This document shows positions 34,210 to 45,705 of a stretch of 64,000 nt of DNA, piece by piece. The DNA is from Nemania diffusa (Eukaryota > Ascomycota > Sordariomycetes > Xylariales > Xylariaceae), in assembly GCA_038501195.1 (NCBI GenBank), contig JBBPUQ010000002.1:2852001-2916000 (forward strand), given 5' to 3'. The notes below the pieces were generated by a model. That model did no database searches and was not told the DNA's origin. It saw only the letters and a program-made list of their open reading frames with translations. The number at the start of each line of letters is the position of its first letter. The stretch's first letter is position 1. A program made the position numbers and the translations under genes.

Positions 34210-36571
34210 CCTCGTGATCGATGTCGCTTTAAGGAAGGAAAAGATAATTCTATAATATAAACTTTGCTAGGAGATAACTGAAACCATTCTACAGTAAAAA
34301 ACGAAGGGGAAAAAAGAAGCCAATAGGGGAGAGTGGTGCCGGTAGGGTGTCTTGACTCTTGACTTTTGAGCAATTTGATTATCTAGAATTTAGATAGATG
34401 TCTAAAGTCTTAGATGCGAAATAACGTTGGGGATTGATTGGATTGGCATGGTGTCAGTTGTTCCAGAATGCCGGCAATAAGCCGAGAGGTCCCCATATAA
34501 AAAGCACGTAGCCAATTAGACTATGCCGAGGCCATGGGAAGCTCAATTATTCTCGGCCTCTTCTTTTACTTTTAAGTTTCAGTACCTTCTTTTGACTATC
34601 TACCTTAATTAACAACAGACCAAACTTTTTACAGATAGCCGCTATGCAAGTTTGCCTAGCGGCTCTGCCTATTTAACCACACATCACATATGAAGGTTAT
34701 ATCAAGGTTAACCTTCTGTATTTACGGTACGTATCGTGTATGCATCGTGTATTACTGCATACTCTAGGTAAACTTCGCGAAATTTGACACGGAATTAATT
34801 GGCAAAGACAGATCTTGTACTAAATAATCTATATACCGTCCTAGCTAACCATATTCGATCTCAAGACAACCTAACATAACATGCTTTCAAGAGTTCAAGG
34901 ATGGGGCTCAGAAAAGACAAGGGTCTAAGACGAGGATGCTACATTTCCAGCATCAAGCCTCAGTACTGCTACGAAATCGTGTCCTCGTTAACAAACAAGG
35001 AATCGAGAGTACTGCAGTTGCATTGGAGCCTCACATCATGACGACTTGTTGATCGGGAGCAATCTCGTCTATCGGGGGGTGCAACCGCGAGCGTGCGGAC
35101 GATGACGCCGCTCCCCGCTACGACATGCTTACAGGTAGGTAGGTAGTCTGTACTGCCTCGCGATGGTCGGAACCCATCGAAAGCGTCGAGGCGACCGGAT
35201 GATGTGCTAAATGGTATCGGGATTGGGCAAGGTAGCACCGGCAGGTAAGGTAAGAAGCTTCGCTCGAGTAAAGGGAAGTTGGTAGGCTTCATGCGGGGAT
35301 GAGACGGCAGGCCGCAGAGCGCGTGGCGTGTGCTTACCAATGAGAACGTCTAGCAGCTAGCTGCGATAAAGGGACTTCGGGGACATGCGCTGCTGCATGC
35401 TCTGTACAAGGTAGCTGCGATGGGATTTCAATCGCCGATTAGACATGGTTCCCGGGGACGATAACCTATAAGGATAGATATACAGCAGTAGGTAGTAGCA
35501 GGCACTTGAGGTAGGTACTGTACTTACAAGCAATTCGGGTGTTGGCCGATTCTCCACGGCACACAGCTAGATGCTGGGATAGAGTTCGAGGCCGCAGGTT
35601 TACGGTTAAGACATAAGACATCAGCCGAGTCAAAGCCCAATTCGGTAACAGAGCTGCCATCGAATTCTATATCCAATGCACTCAATTTTGCGCGACTCTC
35701 CGAATGGTCCGGTTCCGACGAGGGGAGACACTCCCTACGCGGCGCTTGTCGTTTCTGCAGGAAATACTGCATTCAGTAGGCGGCGAATCGCGGACTCCCA
35801 TCACATGTAAGTAGAAAAACCCTTACTACGTAGGCATGTGTGGGCATGTGTGGTGCGTGCGTGGTGGTGATGTAGGAACCGTACAGTATAGAATACTTCT
35901 GCCTACTCTGTACCGTAGGTTAGGAGGGACCTACCTTAGGCATGTACTGTACATTAGTGGGGAGGGGGTAGGGGCAGCTGTAGTGTAGTGACCGGGATCT
36001 GCCTGCGAGTTGGCGACCAAGGCCTCAATGATCAGGCCACTGCTTTGACTTTGTGCCTTGTCAACCAACTGGAGAGATACAGTACTTGCTATACCCACTG
36101 CGGGCGTATTACAAACAGATTCTTTAACGAGCAACTACCTACATGCTTTAGCCTACCTGCTCCCTACCTCCTGCTCCCTACCCTCCCTTCATACATAGTA
36201 TCTACCTATGGTAATGCTATCTATCTAACTCTTAGTTTACTTTCTCTACTTTCTTTTCCCGCCACCTTGCAACGTCAATTGAGCCGAAGGCGAACTCAAT
36301 TCTACCTATTCGGTATCAACTTATTGTCGATATCTAGCCTCTTGAGCATGGAATTCACGTTATAACCACTCGATTCTATTACCCCCCTTACGCCCCGTTT
36401 GCCCCCCCGACTTGAGCCACTATCACTATCTACACCACCTCGACCAGGTATCTATCTACGCAGACAATCCCCCCCACTAATCACCACCAGGATCCCATGG
36501 GTGAAGAGTGAACGGGAATAGCCAGGTACGCAGTACTCTGTACAGTCGGTAGATTGCACAAACAAGCAGAT

Positions 36572-36606
36572 CCTGAGACCTGAGACCCTGAGACCCTGAG
36601 ACCCTG
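36572..36606. repeat. Tandem CTGAGACCC repeat
   Basis: About four copies of an 8-9-bp unit (CTGAGACC/CTGAGACCC) lie in a row upstream of the Zn2Cys6 gene. Confidence 0.75.
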
Positions 36607-36954
36607 GCAGCCCAGTACATATCTACTGTACGTAGTCCGGTACAGAGTATCTAGCTTTGTGGCAGCTTGTGGCAGCTTGTGGTGCGTGTGCGTGTGCGTG
36701 CGCGCGTGTGCGTATGCTATGCGTATGTGTGGGAGGCAAAACTGAAAACTGGGGATAACTGAACAACTGGACTACCTACTGGACGCATATCTGGCCGTGT
36801 TTGCCATGTGTCGTTGGTAGGTGCTGTATGTAGGTACAGTACTGTGTGTGCGAAGTGTGGCGGCTTTTGTAGTACTACACTACGACGGCTGCTCTGTCCG
36901 CAGTACTCTGTACAGTGCCCTCGCTCCCTCGCTCCCCCGCTCGTCTTGGTTGCT

Positions 36955-36984
36955 GGTACAGTACGGTACGGTACGGTGCGGTAC
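36955..36984. repeat. GGTAC tandem repeat
   Basis: This is a run of GTACG/GGTAC copies that also generates overlapping GTAC palindromes. It lies about 400 bp before the regulator ATG. Confidence 0.7.
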
Positions 36985-37377
36985 ACTACCTACTATCTCT
37001 TGGTGTTGGCGCTGCTGGGGATTCTAGTCGAACGATTGACCAAAGCTTGAGAGGACGGGTAGTTTTTAATTCCCTCGAACCCCCAGATTCTGCAGAAAAC
37101 CCCCCGGACGGCCCTGTTGGAGATTTGCTTCCTTCTTGTCGTTCACCATCCCCGCCAAATCCCGTAGCTCCCTTACCTTGGACTATCTCGGAAAAAAAAA
37201 AGAGTCAAGGAGACCCAACCGAAACTACCGCTCCCGGTCGGTATATGGACTCCCGTGCTTAGTCTTCCCCGAGCGAGACGGGAGCTACTACATACCCACA
37301 CTATCGCGACCCCCATCACTACCTCTGCAGTAGTCAGTGAGCCAGTCAGTCCCGCATCCCGAGCTTCCCCCTTCACC

Positions 37378-39952
37378 ATGACCGAGGCCGTCAATGCGGT
37401 CCATGCCGCCGAGGCGCCGTCCAGGTTCTCCACCGCCCCCGTGAGGAAGAAGTTCGCCATTCCTCCAGTCAAGATAGCCTGCTTGTCCTGGTATGTGACC
37501 CGTCATACGTCGAGCTGTTGCGAACGTCATCTCGTTCGCGCCGTGTCACCCTGTACTAATAGTAAAACGAATCAAAAAGCCGGGCCTCGAGAACGAGATG
37601 TAACGGAGAGCATCCGTGCGCCAGTGTATGCGTTCTCCATTCCCCTCGGGCGCTTCAGTCTGCCCACGTCTATCATCTATGGCGTGAGACCCGACCGCTA
37701 GAGCCAATCTGACCCGTCTTAGTGTCTAACAAAGGATCGCGAGTGCGTCTACAAACCTAGTCGAAGAGGGGGCCCTCGCATTCGCAAGAAGTCACGTCCT
37801 CTTTCTGACTACAATGACCTTGCTATGTCTCTACCCCCCAAATCTGAGGAGCTCCCAGAGCATGGTGAGATGCCCTACGTTCCAGCATCGTACAGGGGCT
37901 GACGAGCTACAGAACTCCTCGTAGAAGATTATATTGGCCCTGGAGCTGGCCTTAAATCGCTAGCTGATGTGTTTCAGGACAGCGACGCCATATATGACCA
38001 CCTCTTCCAAAGCCCTGTAGATGATTTGCCCTTCAATATATTTGTACCAGTTGCTCGCAGCTATGGCAATGATGATCGTGCCATGTGAGTTTGTATCGTG
38101 TTACTGGAGTCATTTTCTCGGCTGACTTTGATCAAGTTTGAATGCGTATTATATCTGGATACATCCCTATTTCCCCATATTGCCACCACCCGAGCAGGTC
38201 CCATCACTTGACCAACCGTTTGCGCTTTCCGAGCACCAGAGCGATGGTTTCCAGGAGCCAGGGTCTGCGATCTCTCTCGCTATTTCAGCGATATTAGCAC
38301 TTATTCCATGTCCTCTTGACCCTAATCCATCAAGCGAGGGGTCTATCCTGTGGAGACGTACTTATTCTCAGTTCCTCGCCAAAGCTGCACTAGAGAGCAT
38401 AGAGAATGAGAACGAGCGTCCCGAGTCATCTATAGACCCCTCCAAAGCCCTTGATGACTCCGATGATGAGATGTTTCGTGAAAAGTTTCATTCATCGGTC
38501 CCGCTAGAACTAGAAAGCATCATTGCCCTTGATCTGCTCAGTGTGTATGAGTATGCCCAACGTGGAAACTTGAAGAAAATGCGCGCAAGAGCGGGTGCTG
38601 CGTTGGTAGCAGCAATGTCTCTATTCCTACATACGAGAAATGATGTCGAGGACGAGTATTCGGAGGCGCGCCGACGTGTGTGGTGGATGACGTATATTTG
38701 CGTCTGTCAAGGCTCAATAGTTAGCAACACGGTATATTCCTCGGTCCTTATGTAACTTGTTTTTCGTGCGCACTGACGGCAGTATAGTCTCCAACATTTG
38801 AAGTCTTTGGCTCTAGTTACACGGCTAGATACCCGACTATTCAAGCCGATCCACAGGTACGAGATCATCTCCTTTTCGCTAATCGTACTGACCATTTGAA
38901 GGCTTGGTCGTTTTTTGTACGAGCCCAGCAAGCTATCTTAGCTGCCACGCAGTTTGTAATCGACTTCAACAAGGTCAGAAAAGCCGGGACAGACATGACA
39001 CGGATCTATAATCGGATGCGAGAGCTTGAGGGGCTGATAGAGCCGTTAATAGCTCAATCCGAGTCTTGGCCGTCCAATTATCTACTAACGCAGTCAGTTG
39101 ATCCCAGCGAAGCGGTTCTGGGTAACGCTTTGCGATGTATGTCACGGATCAAATTGAATAGGTACTAGGTCTACCGCTCCGTCGGCATGCAACGAATGAG
39201 GCGCTAACAAATGTTATCTCAGCGCCCGAATCAAAGTGCACCGCTACTGCGCTTTCTTTGACATCGCGGTGTTCACTGGAAAGCACTGTGATTTGGCTAG
39301 CCTTCCTAGCCTTCCCCGAATGGATGTTGATAGCTCCGAACCCCAGCGGCTTCAAGCTTGCTGCATGACAACGTTGCACAGCTCTCCGTCGGCCTGCAGT
39401 CACTCCACAGGATCCCTGTCACCCGGTTCGTCTGATAGCCCATCGCCAGGCGTGAGCAGCTATACTCAGCCTGCTGTTCCCGAATTCCCATTTTCGAGGC
39501 ATGAGTCTTCAAGAATTTGCTTGAAAGCTGCCCTAAATATTGCCGCAAGCTTCGATGCTATGCCTTATCCGAATCCTACAGGAGAATACTGCGAGACCCC
39601 AATCTTCCTAGGGTCTAGGTCGACATTCATCACTCCTAGAACGATGCCCTCTTTTGCCTGTTGCGCAATGCAATGCAGTTACGCCTTGCTTATGGTAAAG
39701 GATCGCATTGAGTCTATATATCCTAAGTCAAATGGCAGTAGTAGTCTTGTAGACAATCTACGTGACCGTCTACAGCAAGGGCTACTCTCCGTGTTAGCAA
39801 CACTAGAGAATTATGGCACAGCCTTCGAGGCACTGGGTGGCATGAGAGGTTAGTTGCCCTACGTTGCGGTGTTGATAGACTATACGCCAGCTAACACAAT
39901 GCTAGATCAAATTCGAGACAAGGTTGATCTTCCCTTTAATTTCGCCGCCTGA
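37378..39952 (+). CDS. Zn2Cys6 transcription factor with fungal-specific TF domain
   Basis: This nuclear DNA-binding regulator has nine exons: 37378-37490, 37580-37625, 37723-37864, 37913-38084, 38137-38731, 38788-38856, 38902-39161, 39223-39848 and 39906-39952 (689 aa). The binuclear zinc cluster is assembled only after splicing. Exon 1 ends in ACLSC, the 46-nt exon 2 gives RASRTRC-NGEHPC-AS, and exon 3 starts with C and ends the cluster in LTKDREC. The six cysteines are C35, C38, C45, C51, C54 and C61, with spacing C-x2-C-x6-C-x5-C-x2-C-x6-C. A basic stretch (RRGGPRIRKKSRP) follows. The middle region has LNAYYIWIHPYFPILPPP and RRRVWWMTYICVCQGS, typical of the fungal-specific TF domain. Targets are unknown and no adjacent pathway genes suggest one. 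Confidence 0.9.
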
Positions 39953-40501
39953 TAACCTAAATACGAGAAATCTGAATCATGATAAAAGTTACGAAATAAA
40001 CTCCTCTCTGAATGGTAGCCATCATAGCCAACGTCTAGAAGGTTGCTTGCGTCTTTGTGGTATATTGTCGGGAATGAAGTGTGGTGTAGAAAAAATCTTA
40101 TATTACAATGTAACCCATTAAATGCCAGGATAATCAGCTACATAGTCTCAATTGAGTAGGTCTATAAGTAAATGTACTCGGGATCTACTAGCTAAGCACT
40201 ACAAAATAGTCACGATAGCGAAGGACGTCAAAATAAGATTACGATCAGCCTAAATCCAGCTATGATCTATGGTATCCTCAGTGACGAGACCTAACATACA
40301 AGAGTTTTCACTATATACAAGACGCCCTTCCATTTTAAATACGCCAATAAGATAGAGAAAATCGGTCCCCTTCGATTAGCTCCTAGGTGAATTAGCTCTA
40401 TTTAATAACCCCGGCCGTAAATCGTGCCTACAAAAGCCCCCAACCCGCCCACCGATATCTCGTTATTGTCATTACTAATTTAACTCCAATCCTTACCATC
40501 A
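39953..40501. other. Gene-free convergent interval, A+T-rich
   Basis: This is the shared 3' region of the Zn2Cys6 gene (+) and the Sur7/PalI gene (-). No coding signal was seen. Confidence 0.5.
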
Positions 40502-41678
40502 CTAGACCGGTGGAAGACTCGGGTCATAAGCCGTTGGCACGTGTTCCAGGTTTTGCCTCGTTTGCTTCTTTCCCCATGTACTCATAGGGTAGCCATTTTC
40601 GCGATTCAGGCTGTCGTGGGGGACGTCGTCTCTAGCGGGGTCTATGAGGCCCTCGCGGTCGCTCTCGGGAGAGGGATCGCGCGAACGGGCATTCGGGGCC
40701 TTGTTCGCGTCAATCTGGACGTAGCGCTGTCGGTTCCACGTGGGCATGCGGGCCAGGAATCCCGCGCCGACGCCGGCGGCCCGGGGCTGCCGCGCCATCA
40801 AGCCCGCCTCGTCCGCGCCGACGCCTCCCTCGACGCCGCGCTTCTCCTGGCGGTAGGGCTGGCGGTAGGCCGAGGCGGCGGGGCGCGTGAAGAGCACGAG
40901 CGCGAAGGCGACGATCGACGCGACGGCGCCGGCGGCGCTTAGGGCGATGCCCTTCGGGTTTAGCGTGGTGCTCACGCCGACGTCGCCGAGGGTGTTGTTG
41001 AAGACGTCGCGCAGTTTGACGAAGGTCACGATCGAAGCGATGGTCGCGGCGAACACTAATAGTGCGGCGAGCCCGGAGCTGGCACGGCTAACCAGGCCGA
41101 GGCTTGGAACGCGGCGAGATACAACGATAGTCAAGAATGACAAGACGGTCAGGAGCGCCGCGATGATGTATGCCACGGCTGTGAAGGTAGACACTATGGA
41201 GTAGACGTGGAGTTCATTGTAATACGCAGTCGACAGCGTGGCCGTGCTGTCGAGTTTGAGGTCTGTGCCAGGATTGAAGGTGAACCCGACACGAAGGGGG
41301 TCGCAGATTATCGACGCATCATCGTGTAAGCCACATGCTGTTAAGAGCGAGACACTGTAAGTGCTAGCCAAGCCCAGACTTTGTCTCGTTCCACTCTGAC
41401 CGACAAGGTCACTTCCGGATATCGTGGAGAGGGCTTGAAGAAACACGGAGCCAGCTAGCTTCGCGGTTATGGCGATATTTGTTGTATCAACCTAGATTTC
41501 GTCAGCGCCGTGGCCTCAGAGTACTGCAAATTTGGCAGGGAATAAATACCGTTAAATATGATGCTATTGAACTGCCTCGAACACCAGAGAGTAAGGTGAT
41601 TAGAGTAAATAGTAGTGAAATAAGTGATAGGACGACGGCGATGGCCCAGTGCAGGCCATTAGATCTTGGTAAAGCCAT
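40502..41678 (-). CDS. SUR7/PalI-family four-helix membrane protein
   Basis: This is a claudin-like plasma-membrane protein of the kind found at eisosomes or in PalI/Rim9-type pH signalling. The exons are 41678-41550 and 41491-40502 on the minus strand (372 aa), with a 58-nt intron. TM1 is near residues 11-30 (WAIAVVLSLISLLFTLITLL). A long extracellular loop contains two Cys (TACGLHDDASIIC) and the string VGFTFNPG. TM2 (FTAVAYIIAALLTVLSFL), TM3 (GLAALLVFAATIASIVTF) and TM4 (GIALSAAGAVASIVAFALVLF) follow. The C-terminal cytosolic tail of about 130 residues is polar and rich in Arg, Pro and Ser. Which subfamily it belongs to cannot be decided here. Confidence 0.82.
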
Positions 41679-43088
41679 TTTGCAGACCAAAGTAAGAAAT
41701 GAGTAAACACCACCTTAAAAGATACAGACAGTAAATAGAAAACATACGACGAGAGAGACAGAGAGAGATAGGTAGGCAGACAGATAGATCGCTAGCGAGA
41801 TGAACTATCACACGTCTGCATCGAACCGATAGGTGTTATAAAGAAAATGGACTGTTGGAAGTTGACCTATCATCCGACCTAGGTAGGTAGGTATCTGATC
41901 GATGTGACTCGCCAGAGACAAATGAGGGACACAACAACACAGCGTCAGCCACATGTAAACTAATTAAAGATTACAGTACAGCCAAGGGTGAAGGGGCACA
42001 GGCATAGTACAGAGGCATGCAACATTATCAGTTTTTGGGCATGTTAGCGACCTGTAGTATAACCTTTAATCACAACCAACAAGGTCAGCACAGGTCAGGA
42101 CGCGGGTCAGGACTGGGACAGGATAGGATGGGACTGGGCCCGAGAGAGTGAACCACTTAGGCGCTTAGCGGTTCCCTCGCTAAGCCTCACTTAACACTCT
42201 TAACAAAGAGCGGGATGTCATCTTGCCGTCGAAACACATCGAGGATGCCCCCTGCGGCACCCTGAAAATAGACGACCTGCATCGCATTGGTAATCTGAGA
42301 CGGGCCCCCGTGATTCGCTGATTGTTTCCGCATGCCCTCCCGCTCCTAGCTATTCCGGGGGGGGAAGAGGAGGGGAAGGGGGGGGCATGCAGCTTTTTGC
42401 AAACGGCGCAGTCCTTTCGGATCGTGCCTGATCCGCCCAGCCTTTTTCATTGTTTCAATTACAGTCCACCACGACAACACAACAGCCAGCATCGAACAAC
42501 GACAAATGCGGTCTGGAAAAACAAGTTGACAAATATGGGGCTGCCGAGCTGCCGACCGTGGCTTATCCCCGGCACTCTACCGTCCGACCTCCTTGAAGTC
42601 CAGATTCCTGCCAGATTCAAGGGTGCGGCTTGTGTCGTATTGAGGCTGCTCACAGCCCGTAACCCTGTTGCTACTGTTGCTGCTGTTACTGCTGATGCTG
42701 CTCTGCACCTCTTTGTGCGTTGGATCGCTCGCGCCAGCAACACAGGGGAGCGAAGCCCAACAGCACTCAACCACACCTGCACCCGAAAATAGATCTGTTC
42801 CTCTTTCGGCCAATCATTCAACATCGTTTTCCTCCCATGTTGTGGCGTGCCGTGCTGTAGCCTGTCGCTTGTCGCTTGTAACTGTGCCCTGTGCCATCCC
42901 TTGCTTGTTTCTTTAAGTTCTTGAGGGCTGTTATTGCTACTCGACATCGAGTGGTTAAATAAGAGCAGCTCCCGGTGTCGACAAGTGATAGTTAATAATG
43001 GTGATGCAGTCAATGCTGATTCCCATCTAGACATCTCACCTTCTACTCTCATCTTAATATCTCCACCTCCCAATCTTAAATAATCGTA
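41679..43088. promoter_or_regulatory. Divergent upstream region between Sur7/PalI and cupredoxin genes
   Basis: This interval of 1.4 kb lies between two divergent starts. It contains GACAGATAGATAG-type runs (about 41755-41795), TAGGTAGG words (41880-41895), a G-run (about 42358-42385) and a GCTGCTGTT-type trinucleotide stretch (about 42667-42705). The latter creates long but unconvincing ORFs on both strands. Confidence 0.4.
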
Positions 43089-45257
43089 ATGTCGTGGCCC
43101 CGGCTTTCCAGCCTAGCCCTCGGGCTGGCCTTCTTTACATCTCTTTCGACTGCGGCGAACATCGAAGTCACCGTCGGCAAAGATAGCAAATTAGAATTCA
43201 ACCCGTCAAGTATCACAGCTCAGATAGGCGACACCATCACATATAAGTTCTTTTCCAAGGTAACCAGCGAGAGTCAACATCGTGTCAGTAATGTAATCAA
43301 CTAACTGGGTTTTCCAGAACCATGCTGTCGCTCAGTCGACATTCGCAGACCCATGCCATATTCAGGCCAACGGGATATTTTCTGGCTTCACCCCAAACAC
43401 TTCTCCAGACACTGCGGCTGCCACAGATTTTACTATCACCATAAACGACACGAAACCCCTGTGGTTCTACTGGTGAGCCGACGCCAGCTTTCGATTCCAC
43501 GAGAGCTATCTGCTAACACTCAACAGCCCGCAAACAAATGGAAACCACTGCCAAAGTGGAATGGTTCATGCTATCAATGCGTACGTCTCCCGGGAGAGAA
43601 CGAATAGAGATCAATCAACTAATACCGTTACAGCCCGGCTACAGGCAATACTTTTGATGCCTACAAGGCCAAGGCGCTGCAAGCGTCAACTCCTAGCACG
43701 CCAGCGGCCGGTACCCTACCCATTGGTGGACTGCGGAAACTGCATATCGACGTCGGTTTCAACGGCGCCCTGATGTTCAACCCGAACAACGTCACCGAGC
43801 TAGTGGGCACTGTCGTCGAGTACAGCTATAACCCAATGGTGCGTGGCTTTACCCGTGATTATTGTCATGTGGAATTCGACTAACAAGAATTCCAGAACCA
43901 CTCGATTGTCCAATCGTCCTTCGACCAGCCTTGCCAGCCTATCGATCGACCGGGCGGTGGTTTCGTAGCCCCCTTTGTCCCGACGATGCAGACTCCGTCT
44001 GGCGTGACATTCGAAGTCACACTCACTAACGCGGATCCGATCTGGTTCTACTGCGCGCAGACCAAAAAGTCCCACTGCCAATCTGGTATGGTCGGCTCCA
44101 TTAACGCCGCAACAGCGGGCGACAAGACCTTCCAAGCCTTCCAGGCTCTCGCAGCCAAAGCGCCCCCGAGCACAATCACGCCGGACACCCCCGAGGTCGG
44201 CGCGCTGCGAGTCAACGGCACTTTTATCGGCAGCATCGGCAGCGCCGTGCTAGACACGACGACCCTCGACCCGTCCCTAGGCAGCAACATCCCGCCGCCG
44301 AACACGACCTACCCGCCCTACATCGGCGGCATGGCGGGCGGCAACCAGCCGGCAAACTACAACTGGGGTGACAACATCACGGACGAGGCCGTGGCGGTCC
44401 TGCAGGCGCTGCAGTACATCGACAACTTCATCGTCGTGCTGCTGCTCGACGGCTTCAACCAGATGAGCCAGGGCCAGTGGGCGAGCGTGTACCCGGGCTC
44501 CATCACGCAGACGCTGGGCTCGCTCGTCGCGCAGAGCATCGTGCACCGCCGCACCTACACGGACTCGCTGCAGCACTTCGGCAAGGACGTCGTCACCGTG
44601 TGCGCCAGCTACGACCTCACCGCGGCCCTCGCCGACGTCGACACCTGGCTCGAGACCGTGCTCGCGGGCCTGCACGTCTCCATGGGCGCGACGCTGGACG
44701 CGCTCACGCAGCTCTCCGTCAGCGACCCCTGGACGACGCCCGCGCTCGCCACGGGCCTCGGCTCGCAGGCGCGCATGAGCGCCCTCGTCAACCTCATGCA
44801 GAACCACGTCGCCGCCGCCGCGCCGCGCGAGGTGCTGATCCCCATCTCGCTCGCGACGTCCTACGTGGCCTCCCACTACACGACGGGCTCGAGCTGCGCG
44901 CCCCCCAGCGCCAACTCCTCCACTGACGCGGCGGCGGCGAAGACGTTCCCGGCGCTCACGATTACGGACAAGGCGGTGCAGGCCGACACGAACCGCGTCA
45001 CAGCCATCACCATCAAGGTCCCTGAGGGCGTCACGGGCGGCCTGTTCATCGCGTGGCTGGGCCCTTGGGGCGGCCTGACGTACACCTCGGTCAACGCCAC
45101 GGATAGCACCGCCGCTGTCCCGGACACGCTATCGGGTCATGTGTGGGCTGTCCTGACGAATAAGGACGGCGTCAAGGCCGATGATCTCGACACCGTCACG
45201 GTTGCCGGCCCCGAGATCATGTGGGTATCGCAGCAGTGGTCCGTCTCGGACTTCTAG
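43089..45257 (+). CDS. Secreted protein with two cupredoxin domains and a ferritin-like C-terminal domain
   Basis: The exons are 43089-43259, 43318-43472, 43527-43580, 43634-43838 and 43896-45257 (648 aa). A signal peptide covers about residues 1-23. Two tandem cupredoxin domains follow, each with the full type-1 copper set. In the first, the ligands are H59 (KNHAV), C109 (WFYC), H116 and M121. In the second they are H197 (NHSIVQSSF), C248 (WFYC), H255 and M260. Each site ends in the shared motif HCQSGM. The region of about 350-560 (DEAVAVLQALQYIDNF... onward) resembles the secreted Rds1/desiccation-type ferritin-like domains. Here the helix usually bearing metal-binding Glu reads YIDNFIVVLLLDGF, so metal binding there is doubtful. 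Similar single-cupredoxin proteins are known as extracellular serine-rich proteins. The last exon is very G+C-rich. The function is unknown; an extracellular copper or redox role is inferred. Confidence 0.85.
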
Positions 45258-45705
45258 ATAAGGCTCGAGTCTCTTTCGGTAGCTAGCTCTTTGGCAAACT
45301 CTCTTCCCAACGAGAGTGATTGCAGGCGTTGGAGGTTCTTTGGGCTTTGGTCGTTTTATATCATGGTCTGGGAGAGGCACTTTTAGACAACGGTCACGAT
45401 TTGATGATTTAATCAATATAGTATTGTAGGAGTCCTGAGCTTTGGTTATCAGAGTTAATAAGGGGGGACTCGGGTATCAGATAAAAAGCCAGAGAGTAAA
45501 TAAAGGGATTATCACAGCCTGGTTGGCGTGATAGGACTTAATAGAGCAGTCGATTTGTTCGCAGCTTGTGAAATCTGATCATAGAATCCAATCCACATTT
45601 TCAGATAAACTTGCGATAACAGCACCTAACGGATGGCTGTATCAATATAGCCACTCGGATTCAATCAAGGCTTCGCGCCATTCCGATATGGAAATGAGTG
45701 CATCT
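45258..45705. other. Gene-free convergent interval
   Basis: This is the shared 3' region between the cupredoxin gene (+) and the HET-like gene (-). Nothing was recognised. Confidence 0.5.

Larger units (their letters stand above)
34210..37377. promoter_or_regulatory. Long divergent intergenic region (3.2 kb) with tandem and palindromic repeats
   Basis: This lies between AFG1 (-) and the regulator (+). Its left part (34260-34870) is A+T-rich. The right part carries an identical 18-mer containing CAGTACTCTGTACAG twice (36531-36545 and 36901-36915). It also has CTGAGACC tandem copies (about 36572-36606), GT-rich runs (36660-36730) and GGTAC repeats (36955-36984). An 82-codon ORF on the minus strand (35524-35772) has weak coding character only. 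Confidence 0.45.

Noticed and set aside
35524..35772. 82-codon minus-strand ORF starting with ATG
   Set aside because: The composition is mildly protein-like (LDIEFDGSSVTELGFDSADV), but there are no splice partners and no family, so it was not called as a gene.
42322..43073. Overlapping ORFs of 156 aa (+) and 204 aa (-)
   Set aside because: They lie in a trinucleotide-rich promoter region between two divergent genes and have no domain, signal or splice partner.
44277..44926. Long Arg/His-rich ORFs of 199 aa (-) and 149 aa (+)
   Set aside because: They are out-of-frame shadows of the G+C-rich last exon of the cupredoxin gene.
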